Shown here: positions 1-7,763 of the stretch, in pieces | Numbering within the stretch: the first letter of the stretch is position 1 | Layout of the letters: each line of letters opens with the position of its first letter | Source of the DNA: Lachnospiraceae bacterium | Lineage (GTDB): Bacteria > Bacillota > Clostridia > Lachnospirales > Lachnospiraceae | Direction: 5' to 3' | Assembly (NCBI GenBank): GCA_017617545.1 | Contig: JAFZVZ010000014.1 | Location: 59,223-123,222 of the forward strand | Length of the DNA stretch: 64,000 nucleotides | Notes under the pieces: generated by a model | What the model was told of the DNA's origin: nothing | What the model saw: only the letters and a program-made list of their open reading frames with translations | Databases searched by the model: none | Made by a program: the position numbers and the translations under genes

Positions 1-1
1 C

Positions 2-82
2 GGTACGACCTTTGATGCCGGCGAGAACGCCGTCGTCGTCCGTGTGGAAGGTGTAAAAATGATCATCGAGAAGGAGGCATAA
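2..82 (+). CDS. NfeD family protein, C-terminal end (5' cut by window edge)
   Basis: Only the last 26 codons are present; the frame is open from the window edge and ends in TAA at 80-82. The peptide is a short beta-rich stretch (GENAVVVRVEG near the middle, ending IIEKEA) of the kind that closes the C-terminal OB-fold of NfeD proteins. The identification rests mainly on context: NfeD membrane proteins are classically encoded directly upstream of SPFH/flotillin-like proteins, and the next gene starts 3 bases downstream with its ribosome binding site inside this gene's last codons. The two are therefore probably one transcript and translationally coupled. The fragment is too short to exclude another OB-fold protein. 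Confidence 0.55.
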   Translation, partial: GTTFDAGENAVVVRVEGVKMIIEKEA

Positions 83-85
83 GGT

Positions 86-1075
86 ATGTTAAACTTTTTG
101 GAGACATCAGGGAGCGATATTTTTGAGAGCACCGGTTTTTGGATCGCGGTGGTCGTGGTCGTTCTCGTGATCATGTTTGTTTCGTGTCTGCGCGTTGTTC
201 CGCAGGCGCACGCGTATATTGTGGAGCGCTTCGGCGGCTACCAGGAGACCTGGAGCGTCGGTATCCATATCAAGTGGCCGTTCATCGACCGAGTTGCTTT
301 GGACGTTTTGCTGAAGGAGCAGGTGGTGGATTTCCCGCCGCAGCCCGTTATCACGAAGGATAACGTAACGATGCAGATCGATACGGTCGTGTATTTCCAG
401 ATCACCGACCCGAAGCTGTACGCGTACGGTGTTCAGAACCCGCTGATGGCTATTGAGAACCTGACCGCCACAACGCTTCGTAACATCATCGGTGACCTCG
501 AGCTCGATGAGACGCTCACCTCGCGTGAGATCATCAACGGCAAGATGAGAGTTTCCCTCGATGAGGCGACCGATCCCTGGGGTATCAAGGTTAACCGTGT
601 TGAGCTGAAGAACATCATGCCGCCGGCTGCGATCCGTGACGCGATGGAGAAGCAGATGAAGGCAGAGCGTGAGCGCCGTGAGTCCATCCTCATCGCAGAG
701 GGTGAGAAGAAATCCACGATCCTTGTCGCAGAAGGTAAGAAGGCATCCGCGATCCTCGAGGCTGAGGCTGAGAAGGCTGCAGCGATCCTTCGCGCTGAGG
801 CGAAGAAGGAAGCGACCATCCGCGAGGCCGAAGGTCAGGCGGAAGCTATCATGCGCGTTCAGCAGGCGAACGCCGACGGTATCCGCTACCTGAACGAGGC
901 GGCGCCGACCGATGCCGTGCTTCGCTTGAAGAGCCTTGAGGCATTTGGCAAGGCTGCCGACGGCAAGTCGACGAAGATCATCATTCCTTCGGAGATCCAG
1001 GGCCTTGCAGGTCTTGCAAGCGGTGTCGTGGAGGCTGCGAAGAAGACGGAGCCCGTTGATACCACCGAGGCATAA
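86..1075 (+). CDS. SPFH/Band 7 (stomatin-like) membrane protein
   Basis: 329 residues. One N-terminal membrane segment (about residues 18-36) is followed by the SPFH/Band 7 domain (about 38-190, with RVVPQAHAYIVERFGG at its start) and a long Ala/Glu/Lys-rich coiled coil (about 190-270) built from near-repeats of the type A-I-L-x-A-E-x-K-K. Proteins of this layout oligomerise on the inner face of the membrane and organise membrane microdomains or chaperone membrane proteases; the partner is usually the NfeD protein encoded just upstream, as here. The start is fixed by AAGGAGG at 71-77, 8 bases before the ATG. It resembles the QmcA/stomatin branch more than FloA, which has an N-terminal hairpin. 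A terminator follows at 1106. Confidence 0.9.
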   Translation: MLNFLETSGSDIFESTGFWIAVVVVVLVIMFVSCLRVVPQAHAYIVERFGGYQETWSVGIHIKWPFIDRVALDVLLKEQVVDFPPQPVITKDNVTMQIDTVVYFQITDPKLYAYGVQNPLMAIENLTATTLRNIIGDLELDETLTSREIINGKMRVSLDEATDPWGIKVNRVELKNIMPPAAIRDAMEKQMKAERERRESILIAEGEKKSTILVAEGKKASAILEAEAEKAAAILRAEAKKEATIREAEGQAEAIMRVQQANADGIRYLNEAAPTDAVLRLKSLEAFGKAADGKSTKIIIPSEIQGLAGLASGVVEAAKKTEPVDTTEA

Positions 1076-1105
1076 ATCGGTACTGCTGTAATGTAGAGAG
1101 ACTAC

Positions 1106-1133
1106 CGGGGGCCGGTACGTCGGCCCCCGTTTT
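1106..1133 (+). terminator. Rho-independent terminator after the SPFH gene
   Basis: CGGGGGCCG (1106-1114) pairs with CGGCCCCCG (1121-1129) around a 6-base loop and is followed by TTTT. It separates the NfeD-SPFH unit from the rhomboid gene. Confidence 0.85.
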
Positions 1134-1144
1134 GGGAGAGTGTT

Positions 1145-2038
1145 ATGTGGAATTACGGTGATAATGATGTAGGTGAAGGCGCAAACAAGCGCAAGGAGGA
1201 GGTATACGACGATCTCAGCGATCTTGAGGTGGTTGAGATCAAAAGTACCGATATCCCGAAGACGAAGACGCCCGGTTCCTCCCAGAGCACCTACTATTAT
1301 GACGACGGATTCTGGAACGGCCGCGCGACGTACTGGAAGGAGTGCTACCTGACGCTTATCGTCGTCGGCCTCAATGTGCTCGTGTTTGTCATGCAGGTCC
1401 TGAATCGGAAAATGGATGCCTACGGTAACGTTATGGATCCGATGATCGAGGGCGGATGCATGTCATGGCCGACCGTGTTCGGCGACGGGCAGATCTACCG
1501 TCTGATCACCGCGCAGTTTTTGCACGCGGGCATCGGCCATCTGTTCGGTAACATGGTGTTCCTGTTTATGTGCGGATCGATGCTTGAGAAGCGGCTCTCG
1601 AGGAAACGCTGGCTGATCCTGTACGGTGCCGGCGGCTTGGGCGCGTCCCTTTCCTCCGTGATCATCGGCCACTATTTTCCGACGATCATGGCACGCTACG
1701 TCGTGATCGGCGGTGTCACGTATGAGATCGGAAGAAAAGAAGTGTACGATGTCGCGTCTGTCGGAGCTTCCGGCGCGATCGCGGCACTGATCGCGGCGAT
1801 CGTTCTGTACAAGCTGTTATTGTCCAGTCCGCTGGACGGGTATTCGGATAATTCGTGGGCACCTGTGTTGGAGCTCGCCTTTGCGTATCTGATCTACAGC
1901 GCGGTCAGCGGTATGTTCGAGACGACCGCGGGCGTGGATAATAAGGCGCACATCGGAGGCCTGATCACCGGTATCGTCGTGATGCTCGTGTACATGCTGA
2001 TCGAGTATAAAAAGCAGTCCCAGCCAACGTGGGATTAA
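1145..2038 (+). CDS. Rhomboid family intramembrane serine protease
   Basis: 297 residues. A charged cytoplasmic N-terminal region (1-63) precedes a six-helix rhomboid core. The catalytic dyad is visible: Ser209 in the motif GASG (207-210) and His269 in KAHIGG. The family HxxxGHLFGN motif is present at about 127-136. Rhomboids cleave transmembrane helices of membrane proteins inside the bilayer. The start is an ATG behind GGGAGAG (1134-1140). The gene lies directly after the SPFH gene but beyond a terminator, so a separate promoter is likely although none is obvious in the short gap. The catalytic residues look intact; the substrate is unknown. Confidence 0.92.
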   Translation: MWNYGDNDVGEGANKRKEEVYDDLSDLEVVEIKSTDIPKTKTPGSSQSTYYYDDGFWNGRATYWKECYLTLIVVGLNVLVFVMQVLNRKMDAYGNVMDPMIEGGCMSWPTVFGDGQIYRLITAQFLHAGIGHLFGNMVFLFMCGSMLEKRLSRKRWLILYGAGGLGASLSSVIIGHYFPTIMARYVVIGGVTYEIGRKEVYDVASVGASGAIAALIAAIVLYKLLLSSPLDGYSDNSWAPVLELAFAYLIYSAVSGMFETTAGVDNKAHIGGLITGIVVMLVYMLIEYKKQSQPTWD

Positions 2039-2098
2039 GGAAACGATTCGGCGTTTTCACCAAGACGTTGGTTTCACGATAATTTGAGAAGAGAAGCG

Positions 2099-2126
2099 AA
2101 AAAGCGGCCCGCTGAGGCCGCTTTTT
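2099..2126. terminator. Bidirectional terminator between rhomboid gene and pyrI
   Basis: AAAAAGCGGCC (2099-2109) and GGCCGCTTTTT (2116-2126) form an 11-bp perfect stem. The arms supply a T-tract on either strand, so it can end transcription both of the rhomboid gene (+) and of the converging pyrB-pyrI operon (-). Confidence 0.85.
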
Positions 2127-2191
2127 CGTATGCTTGGAAGATTATTATTTTCCGATAAAACAATTCGCTTATGCGAGGATTTATGCGTGTA

Positions 2192-2623
2192 TCAAAGGTT
2201 TGTCTCTTTGTATTTCTGCTCGCAGTATACGCAGCGGTAGATGCGCTTTTCCTTGTTGGTCAGGCGGAACCGGTGCGGCAACTCCTGCTCGATCGAGGTG
2301 ATGCAGCGCGGGTTCTTGCAGCGCAAAATGTTGGTAACCTCCTCGGGAAGGCGCACGCGGCGCTTCTCGACGATGACATCATTTTCAATGATATTGAGAG
2401 TGATGTCGGGATCCAGCACGGCCAATGCGTCAAGGTCCGGCATGATCGGGCCCTCGATCTTGATGATGTCCTTGCGGCCCATCTTGTTCGAGGACGCGTT
2501 CTTGATGATGGCAACACAGCAGTCCAGCTTGCCGAGCTCAAGGTACTCGTAGATCAGCATTCCCTGACCGGCTTTGATATGGTCGATAACGACTCCCTGA
2601 TGAAGTCCTCCGATATTTAACAT
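2192..2623 (-). CDS. pyrI: Aspartate carbamoyltransferase regulatory subunit
   Basis: 143 residues, the usual length for PyrI. The N-terminal allosteric nucleotide-binding domain (about 1-95) is followed by a C-terminal zinc domain with the four cysteine ligands C102, C107, C131 and C134. PyrI dimers bridge two PyrB trimers and convey feedback by CTP/ATP to the catalytic subunits in the first committed step of UMP synthesis. It is the second gene of a minus-strand pyrB-pyrI operon, 11 bases downstream of pyrB. All zinc ligands are in place, so assembly into the ATCase holoenzyme is expected. Confidence 0.95.
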   Translation of the reverse strand: MLNIGGLHQGVVIDHIKAGQGMLIYEYLELGKLDCCVAIIKNASSNKMGRKDIIKIEGPIMPDLDALAVLDPDITLNIIENDVIVEKRRVRLPEEVTNILRCKNPRCITSIEQELPHRFRLTNKEKRIYRCVYCEQKYKETNL

Positions 2624-2634
2624 GCGGTACCTCC

Positions 2635-3567
2635 TTACGCTTGCGGGATGCGGTCCTTAAGACCGAGCATTAAGATGATGAGTGCCATGCGCGCGTACAC
2701 GCCGAAGCCTGCCTGGCGGAAGTACGCGGCGCGGGGATCGGCGTCCACCTCGACGGAGATCTCGTTCACGCGGGGCAGGGGATGCAAAACGAACATGTCG
2801 TCCTTTGCGAGCTTCATTTTCTCGGGAGTGAGAATGAAGGAGTTCTTCAACCGGATGTAGTCTTCCTCGTTGAAGAAGCGCTCTCTCTGTACGCGGGTCA
2901 TGTAGAGAATGTCGAGCTCCGGCATGACCTCGTCGAGCGAGCTCACCTCGCGGTACGGAATGCCCTTTGCGTCGAGCACCTCTTCCTTGAGGTAGGTGGG
3001 GATGCGCAGCTCCTCGGGGCTGATGAGAATGAAGCGGATGCCCGGGTAGCGGACCATCGCGTTGATGAGCGAGTGAACCGTACGGCCGAACTTCAGGTCA
3101 CCGCACAGACCGATGGTCATGTTGTCGAGGCGTCCCTTGAGCTCAAGGATGGTGAGAAGGTCGGTGAGTGTCTGCGTCGGATGGTTGTGACCGCCGTCAC
3201 CCGCGTTGATCACAGGGATGCGCGAGTGCTTGGAAGCCACGAACGGCGCGCCCTCCTTCGGATGGCGCATCGCGCAGATGTCGGCGTAGTAGGAGATGAT
3301 CTGGATCGTGTCCGAGACGCTTTCTCCCTTGGCTGCGGAGCTTGAGTCCGCGGTCTGAAAACCGAGGACGGAGCCGCCGAGGTTGAGCATGGCTGCTTCA
3401 AAACTCAGACGTGTTCTCGTGCTCGGCTCGTAAAAACAGGTTGCGAGCTTCTTGCCGTCGCACACCTTGCGGTAGCGCTCCGGGTCTTTCATGATGTCCT
3501 GCGCGAGCGACAGAAGCTCAGAGAGTTCTTCGGGCGTCAGGTCCATCGGGCTGATGAGATGTTTCAT
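2635..3567 (-). CDS. pyrB: Aspartate carbamoyltransferase catalytic subunit
   Basis: 310 residues, full length. It catalyses carbamoyl phosphate + aspartate to N-carbamoyl-aspartate in pyrimidine synthesis. The carbamoyl phosphate-binding motif STRTR is at residues 49-53, and the aspartate-side motif HPLPR at 262-266. The start codon follows an AAAGGA-type ribosome binding site. In front of it a small hairpin (GGTCT/AGACC on the minus strand) sits in the leader; I see no recognisable PyrR-binding element. The rest of the pyr operon is not nearby, as is common when pyrBI is a separate unit. The upstream uxaC terminator makes it an independent transcription unit. Confidence 0.96.
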   Translation of the reverse strand: MKHLISPMDLTPEELSELLSLAQDIMKDPERYRKVCDGKKLATCFYEPSTRTRLSFEAAMLNLGGSVLGFQTADSSSAAKGESVSDTIQIISYYADICAMRHPKEGAPFVASKHSRIPVINAGDGGHNHPTQTLTDLLTILELKGRLDNMTIGLCGDLKFGRTVHSLINAMVRYPGIRFILISPEELRIPTYLKEEVLDAKGIPYREVSSLDEVMPELDILYMTRVQRERFFNEEDYIRLKNSFILTPEKMKLAKDDMFVLHPLPRVNEISVEVDADPRAAYFRQAGFGVYARMALIILMLGLKDRIPQA

Positions 3568-3616
3568 GGCAGTCCTTTCCGGTCTCCTCGAAAGACCATT
3601 GTGTAGTATGATGACG

Positions 3617-3650
3617 AAGAAAAGCCTTACGGAAAATTATACCGTAAGGC
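3617..3650 (-). terminator. Terminator of uxaC, overlapping its stop codon
   Basis: On the minus strand GCCTTACGG (3650-3642) pairs with CCGTAAGGC (3632-3624), followed by TTTTCTT. The uxaC stop codon (3637-3639) lies in the hairpin loop, so the terminator begins within the coding region. Confidence 0.85.
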
Positions 3651-5049
3651 CGAAATCAAAGTATCGATTGCAATTGTTAAATGAAATGTCACTCACGAGA
3701 CCGCCGAGGGCCGTGAGATCACAGGGATATTCGCCGTTCGTAACCCAGGTGCCGATCAGGTTGCAGAGAATACGGCGGAAATACTCATGGCGCGTGTAGG
3801 AGAGGAAACTGCGCGAATCGGTGAGCATACCTACGAAGTTGCCGAGTACACCGAGGTTGGCGAGCGAAGTCATCTGCTCCTCCATGCCTTTTTTGTTGTC
3901 GTTGAACCACCACGCGGATCCCTGCTGAATCTTGCCGGCACAGGAGCTGTCGGCAAAGCATCCGATGACGGTGCCGATCGCGGCGTTGTCGGTCGGATTG
4001 AGCGAGTAGAGGATCGTCTTCGGAAGAGCGTCGATCTTGCAGAGAGAATTCAGGAAATCGGCAAGCTCCGAAGCGGGCGTGTAATCGTCGATGCAGTCGC
4101 ATCCGTTGTTGGCGCCGGACTGCAGGAAAAGCTTCGTGTTGTTGTCTCGCTTGACACCGTAGTGCAGCTGCATCACCCAGCCGGCCTTTGCGTATTCGGC
4201 GGCGAGGAAGGAGAGCAGATTCGTCTTGAACTGCAGCTGCTCGTACAGATCCACGGGCTCGCTGTTCAGAGCTTTGCGGAAGATGACCTCCGCCTGCTCG
4301 TCGGTGCACGGCGCGTACATGATATACGGAAGACTGTGGTCCGCGGTCTTGCAGCCATTGTCCGCAAAGAACTTGATCCGGTCGCGGAGTACATCACGAA
4401 GATCCGAGTACAGCGAGATCGTGCGGTTCACTGCGCGGCCGAGTTCACCGCGGATATACGACGCAAAATCCTTCTTCTCAATGGCGAGGGCGCGGTCCGG
4501 ACGAAATGCCGGGAGAACCTTCACGGGGAAGGTCGAATCCATTGCGATCAGACGATGCCAGCGGAGATCGTCTGCCGGATCGTCGGTCGTGCACAGAAGG
4601 CGTACATTGGAGCGTCGGATGATGCCCCGCGCGGACATCGCGGGATCGGAGAGAACCTGGTTGCACTGATCGTAGATGCGACGTGCGCTCTCACTCGTGA
4701 GCGGTTCCTTGATATCGAAATAGCGCTGAAGCTCGAGATGGCTCCAGTGGTACAGAGGGTTGCCGATGGCGCGCTCGAGTGTCGCGGCAAATGCGGCAAA
4801 CCGTTCGTATGGATCGCCGTTGCCGGTGATCAGCTCCTCGGAGACACCGTTTAAGCGCATCGCGCGCCACTTGTAGTGGTCGGCTCCGAGCCAGAGGTCG
4901 GTGATGGAGGAGAAGCGGATATCCTTGGCGATCTCCTCGGCGGGAATATGGCAATGGTAGTCAATGATAGGCATTTCAGCCGCGTACTGATGATACAGAA
5001 CGCGCGCAGTCTCGTTGGTCAAGAGAAAGTTGTCATCCATGAAGACCAT
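3637..5049 (-). CDS. uxaC: Uronate (glucuronate/galacturonate) isomerase
   Basis: 470 residues, the normal UxaC length. The enzyme is an amidohydrolase-fold isomerase converting D-glucuronate to D-fructuronate and D-galacturonate to D-tagaturonate, the first cytoplasmic step in uronic acid use. The N-terminal metal motif H32-C-H34 is present in the sequence DYHCHIPAEEI. The start at 5049 is chosen because GGAGG stands 8 bases upstream. It is transcribed from a near-consensus promoter at 5127-5155 and divergent from the ketodeoxygluconate kinase gene, with which it shares a pathway. The reductase and dehydratase steps (uxuA/uxuB or uxaA/uxaB) are not in the window. Confidence 0.95.
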   Translation of the reverse strand: MVFMDDNFLLTNETARVLYHQYAAEMPIIDYHCHIPAEEIAKDIRFSSITDLWLGADHYKWRAMRLNGVSEELITGNGDPYERFAAFAATLERAIGNPLYHWSHLELQRYFDIKEPLTSESARRIYDQCNQVLSDPAMSARGIIRRSNVRLLCTTDDPADDLRWHRLIAMDSTFPVKVLPAFRPDRALAIEKKDFASYIRGELGRAVNRTISLYSDLRDVLRDRIKFFADNGCKTADHSLPYIMYAPCTDEQAEVIFRKALNSEPVDLYEQLQFKTNLLSFLAAEYAKAGWVMQLHYGVKRDNNTKLFLQSGANNGCDCIDDYTPASELADFLNSLCKIDALPKTILYSLNPTDNAAIGTVIGCFADSSCAGKIQQGSAWWFNDNKKGMEEQMTSLANLGVLGNFVGMLTDSRSFLSYTRHEYFRRILCNLIGTWVTNGEYPCDLTALGGLVSDISFNNCNRYFDFGLTV

Positions 5050-5126
5050 GCCGGTAACCTCCGTAGCGGACGATAAGATGGTGCCGGGCGCGATTGCCCT
5101 GAGCGTCCTTATCGCTTTTCCACGGA

Positions 5127-5155
5127 ACTATACCATATTGACGAAAAAGTGTCAA
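5127..5155 (-). promoter_or_regulatory. Sigma-A promoter of uxaC
   Basis: Minus strand TTGACA (5155-5150), 17-bp spacer, TATAGT (5132-5127). It is the only good promoter upstream of uxaC and leaves a leader of about 70 bases. Confidence 0.85.
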
Positions 5156-5223
5156 GGTATTTGAGGGTTCTTTTCACGGAAAATGAGGCCGAAAACACAA
5201 AGTGTGGTGGATGGCTCGCGCAG

Positions 5224-5238
5224 TGCATACAAAATGCA
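5224..5238. promoter_or_regulatory. Candidate operator in the uxaC/kdgK divergent region
   Basis: TGCAT-5-ATGCA is a perfect inverted repeat lying between the two divergent promoters and 10 bases upstream of the kdgK -35 box. A weaker repeat ACAC-3-GTGT is at 5195-5205. Either could bind a shared uronate-responsive repressor; this is inference from position and symmetry only. Confidence 0.3.
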
Positions 5239-5248
5239 AGAAAACTGC

Positions 5249-5277
5249 TTGAAGAGCACCGGAAACTGTGTTATATT
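5249..5277 (+). promoter_or_regulatory. Sigma-A promoter of kdgK
   Basis: TTGAAG (5249-5254), 17-bp spacer, TATATT (5272-5277), about 50 bases before the kdgK start codon. It is back-to-back with the uxaC promoter. Confidence 0.8.
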
Positions 5278-5325
5278 TAAAAAGGTGTTTTCAAATATAC
5301 GGACGGTTTCGGAGGTCTTTATCAT

Positions 5326-6348
5326 ATGGCACAGATTGTAACGCTCGGCGAGATCATGCTTCGCCTGTCCACGCCGGGGTATCAGCGCTTTGTTCAGGCA
5401 GATTCTTTCGATGTCTGCTACGGCGGCGGCGAGGCGAATGTCGCGGTATCGCTGGCAGGGTTCGGGTACGACGTTTCGTACGTGACCAAGCTCCCGGATA
5501 ACGAGATCGGTGACAGCGCGCTCATGGCTCTTCGCAGGGAGGGCGTCGACTGTTCGCAGATCGCGCGCGGCGGCGAGCGTCTCGGCATCTACTACCTGGA
5601 GACCGGCGCATCGGTCCGTCCGTCCAAGGTAATCTACGACCGCGCTCATTCCGCGATCGCGGAGGCCACACCCGAGGATTTCGATTTCGATGCGATCTTC
5701 GAGGGCGCAAAATGGTTCCATTTTACGGGGATCACGCCTGCTTTGAGCGATACGGCCGCGGCAGTTACGAAGGCTGCTTTGATCGCAGCGAAGAAGCACG
5801 GGCTCACGGTTTCGTGCGATCTCAATTACCGCAAGAAGCTGTGGAGCAGCGAGAAGGCGAAGGCGGTCATGACCGACCTGATGCAGTATGTGGATGTGTG
5901 CATCGGCAACGAGGAGGACGCGCAGAAGGTTCTCGGGTTTGTGCCGGGCAACACCGACGTGACGAAGGGGTCTCTTGAGCTTGCCGGATACGAGGCAATG
6001 TTTAAGCAGATGAAGGAGCGCTTCGGGTTCAAATACGTCGTGAGTTCTCTTCGCGAGAGCTTCTCTGCGACGGACAACGCGTGGTCCGCGGCGATCTATG
6101 ACGGGGAGACGTTCTATCACTCGAAGACGTACAAGCTCCATATTGTGGACCGCGTGGGCGGCGGCGATTCGTTCGCGGCGGGCCTGATCTGCGGCTTGAT
6201 GGACGGGAAGAGCGCAGCCGACGCGCTCGAGTTCGCGGTAGCGGCGAGTGCTCTGAAGCATACGATCCCGGGCGATTTCAACCATGTGAAGCGCGCTGAG
6301 GTCGAGACGCTCGCAGGCGGCGACGGAAGCGGACGTGTGCAGCGGTAG
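5326..6348 (+). CDS. kdgK: PfkB-family sugar kinase, probable 2-keto-3-deoxygluconate kinase
   Basis: 340 residues. The ribokinase (PfkB) fold is shown by the N-terminal GGGEANVAVSLAGFG signature (about 28-42) and the C-terminal GGGDSFAAG signature, with D281 as the catalytic base. It would phosphorylate 2-keto-3-deoxygluconate, the shared product of glucuronate and galacturonate breakdown. The substrate is inferred from the divergent uxaC gene and the early NVAVSLAGFG pattern typical of KdgK; fructokinase or another PfkB activity cannot be excluded. GGAGG lies ahead of the ATG. It is followed after a short gap, containing a small hairpin (6371-6389), by a DUF4867-like gene in the same direction. 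Confidence 0.88.
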   Translation: MAQIVTLGEIMLRLSTPGYQRFVQADSFDVCYGGGEANVAVSLAGFGYDVSYVTKLPDNEIGDSALMALRREGVDCSQIARGGERLGIYYLETGASVRPSKVIYDRAHSAIAEATPEDFDFDAIFEGAKWFHFTGITPALSDTAAAVTKAALIAAKKHGLTVSCDLNYRKKLWSSEKAKAVMTDLMQYVDVCIGNEEDAQKVLGFVPGNTDVTKGSLELAGYEAMFKQMKERFGFKYVVSSLRESFSATDNAWSAAIYDGETFYHSKTYKLHIVDRVGGGDSFAAGLICGLMDGKSAADALEFAVAASALKHTIPGDFNHVKRAEVETLAGGDGSGRVQR

Positions 6349-6417
6349 GAAGCATATAAAAAAGAAACCAACGGGCAGCAGAGGCCCGTGGCAGATAGAT
6401 CACAGGAGGGAAAGGTA

Positions 6418-7059
6418 ATGAAGATTCAAAATGTCAATGATGCCGCATTTGAGGCATACGGAAGAGTTGTTACGGGGTATGATACGGACGAACTTCTCAA
6501 GGTTCTCACGGAGACGACTCCCGCGCCGGTTGACGCGGTTGTGTATGTTCCGTCGGACGCGGGTCTGGAGGCTACTCCGGCCATGAAGGATTTTACGTAT
6601 AACTGCTACGGCGGTATGCCGATCCAGATCGGTTACTGCAACGGCACCAACACGAAGCTCAACTGCCTTGAGTATCATCGTGACAGCGAGATCGATATCG
6701 CGGCAACGGACTGCATTTTACTGCTCGCAAAGCAGCAGGATTGCATGGGTAAAATGCTCGACACCTCGAAGGTTGAGGCGTTCTTCTGCCCGGCAGGCAC
6801 CGGCGTAGAGCTCTATGCGACGACGCTTCACTATGCGCCTTGCAGCGCGAAGCTCGGCGATCAGTTCCGCGTAGTCATCGTTCTTCCGAGAGGAACCAAC
6901 TATGACAAGCCGGAGATCACCGTGAAGAATGACGACGACGCAAGACTGTTCGCATCCAACAAGTGGCTCATCGCTCATCCCGAGGCTTCCGAGGCGAAGC
7001 AGGGTGCAGTGATCGGCCTCACGGGCGTCAACATCGATATCGCCGAGGATATCAAGTAA
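6418..7059 (+). CDS. DUF4867-like cupin-type protein, sugar-acid locus
   Basis: 213 residues from the ATG at 6418, chosen because AGGAGGG lies just upstream; a longer frame from 6388 has no ribosome binding site. The protein has no signal peptide or membrane segment. From memory it matches the family DUF4867, a beta-rich cupin-like fold often found next to PfkB kinases in Lachnospiraceae; visible conserved-looking segments are GGMPIQIGYCNG and HRDSEIDIAATD (about residues 74-110). It follows kdgK and is likely co-transcribed. A role in the uronate pathway (isomerase, epimerase or lactone handling) is inferred from position alone; no catalytic activity is shown. Confidence 0.65.
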   Translation: MKIQNVNDAAFEAYGRVVTGYDTDELLKVLTETTPAPVDAVVYVPSDAGLEATPAMKDFTYNCYGGMPIQIGYCNGTNTKLNCLEYHRDSEIDIAATDCILLLAKQQDCMGKMLDTSKVEAFFCPAGTGVELYATTLHYAPCSAKLGDQFRVVIVLPRGTNYDKPEITVKNDDDARLFASNKWLIAHPEASEAKQGAVIGLTGVNIDIAEDIK

Positions 7060-7120
7060 TTCCAAAAGAAGGATTTCGATATTCAGTATACAAAGCGTTC
7101 AGCGGGAATGAGGTAACCAT

Positions 7121-7588
7121 ATGAAGTGTCCTTATTGTGGAGCAGAGAATACCAGAGTCATCGACTCCCGGCCGGTGGAGGAATCCAATTCCATCCGCCG
7201 CAGAAGACAGTGCGACGAGTGCGACAAGCGTTTCACTACCTATGAAAAGGTGGAGACGATCCCGCTCGTAGTCATCAAGAAAGGCAATGTGCGCCAGACT
7301 TATGACCGCGCCAAGATCGAGGCCGGAGTGTACGCTTCGTGCCACAAGCGTCCGATCAGCGTGGAGCAGATCCGTCAGCTGGTCGACGAGGTCGAGACGG
7401 AGATTTTCTCCATGGAGGAGAAGGAGATCCCGAGCTATCGCATCGGCGAGCTTGTGATGGACAAGCTCAAGAAGCTCGACGAGGTCGCGTACGTGAGGTT
7501 TGCCTCGGTATATCGCGAGTTCAAGGATGTCAACACCTTCATGGACGAGCTCAAAACACTGCTTGATCATGAAGATACGTCAAAGTGA
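7121..7588 (+). CDS. nrdR: Transcriptional repressor NrdR
   Basis: 155 residues, the usual length. The N-terminal zinc ribbon is seen as C3-x2-C6 and C31-x2-C34 around the basic stretch IRRRRQ, followed by an ATP-cone domain (about 47-137). NrdR senses ATP/dATP and represses ribonucleotide reductase genes by binding paired NrdR boxes. No nrd gene or NrdR box pair is evident in the window, so its targets lie elsewhere. It is followed by a terminator. Confidence 0.97.
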   Translation: MKCPYCGAENTRVIDSRPVEESNSIRRRRQCDECDKRFTTYEKVETIPLVVIKKGNVRQTYDRAKIEAGVYASCHKRPISVEQIRQLVDEVETEIFSMEEKEIPSYRIGELVMDKLKKLDEVAYVRFASVYREFKDVNTFMDELKTLLDHEDTSK

Positions 7589-7649
7589 ACAAATTGAGAG
7601 GTTCATTTTCTACAGGTTGACTGTTACCTGCAATCGGATCAAAGAAATC

Positions 7650-7683
7650 AGCGGCTTTTCGTGAAAACGGAAGGCCGCTTTTT
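7650..7683 (+). terminator. Terminator after nrdR
   Basis: AGCGGC (7650-7655) pairs with GCCGCT (7674-7679), with partial inner pairing, followed by a TTTTT tract. Confidence 0.75.
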
Positions 7684-7763
7684 CGTATATCCTGCGAATG
7701 GAAATGCGTCGGAAAATGACGTATCATGTGGGCAATCAGTAATAAGAGTGTTCGGAGGATGGT

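Noticed and set aside
2171-2620. 149-codon plus-strand frame opposite pyrI
   Set aside because: pyrI has clear zinc ligands and full length; the plus frame has no homology-like features.
5152-6285. 377-codon minus-strand frame opposite kdgK
   Set aside because: Shadow of kdgK; it would also run through the two divergent promoters.
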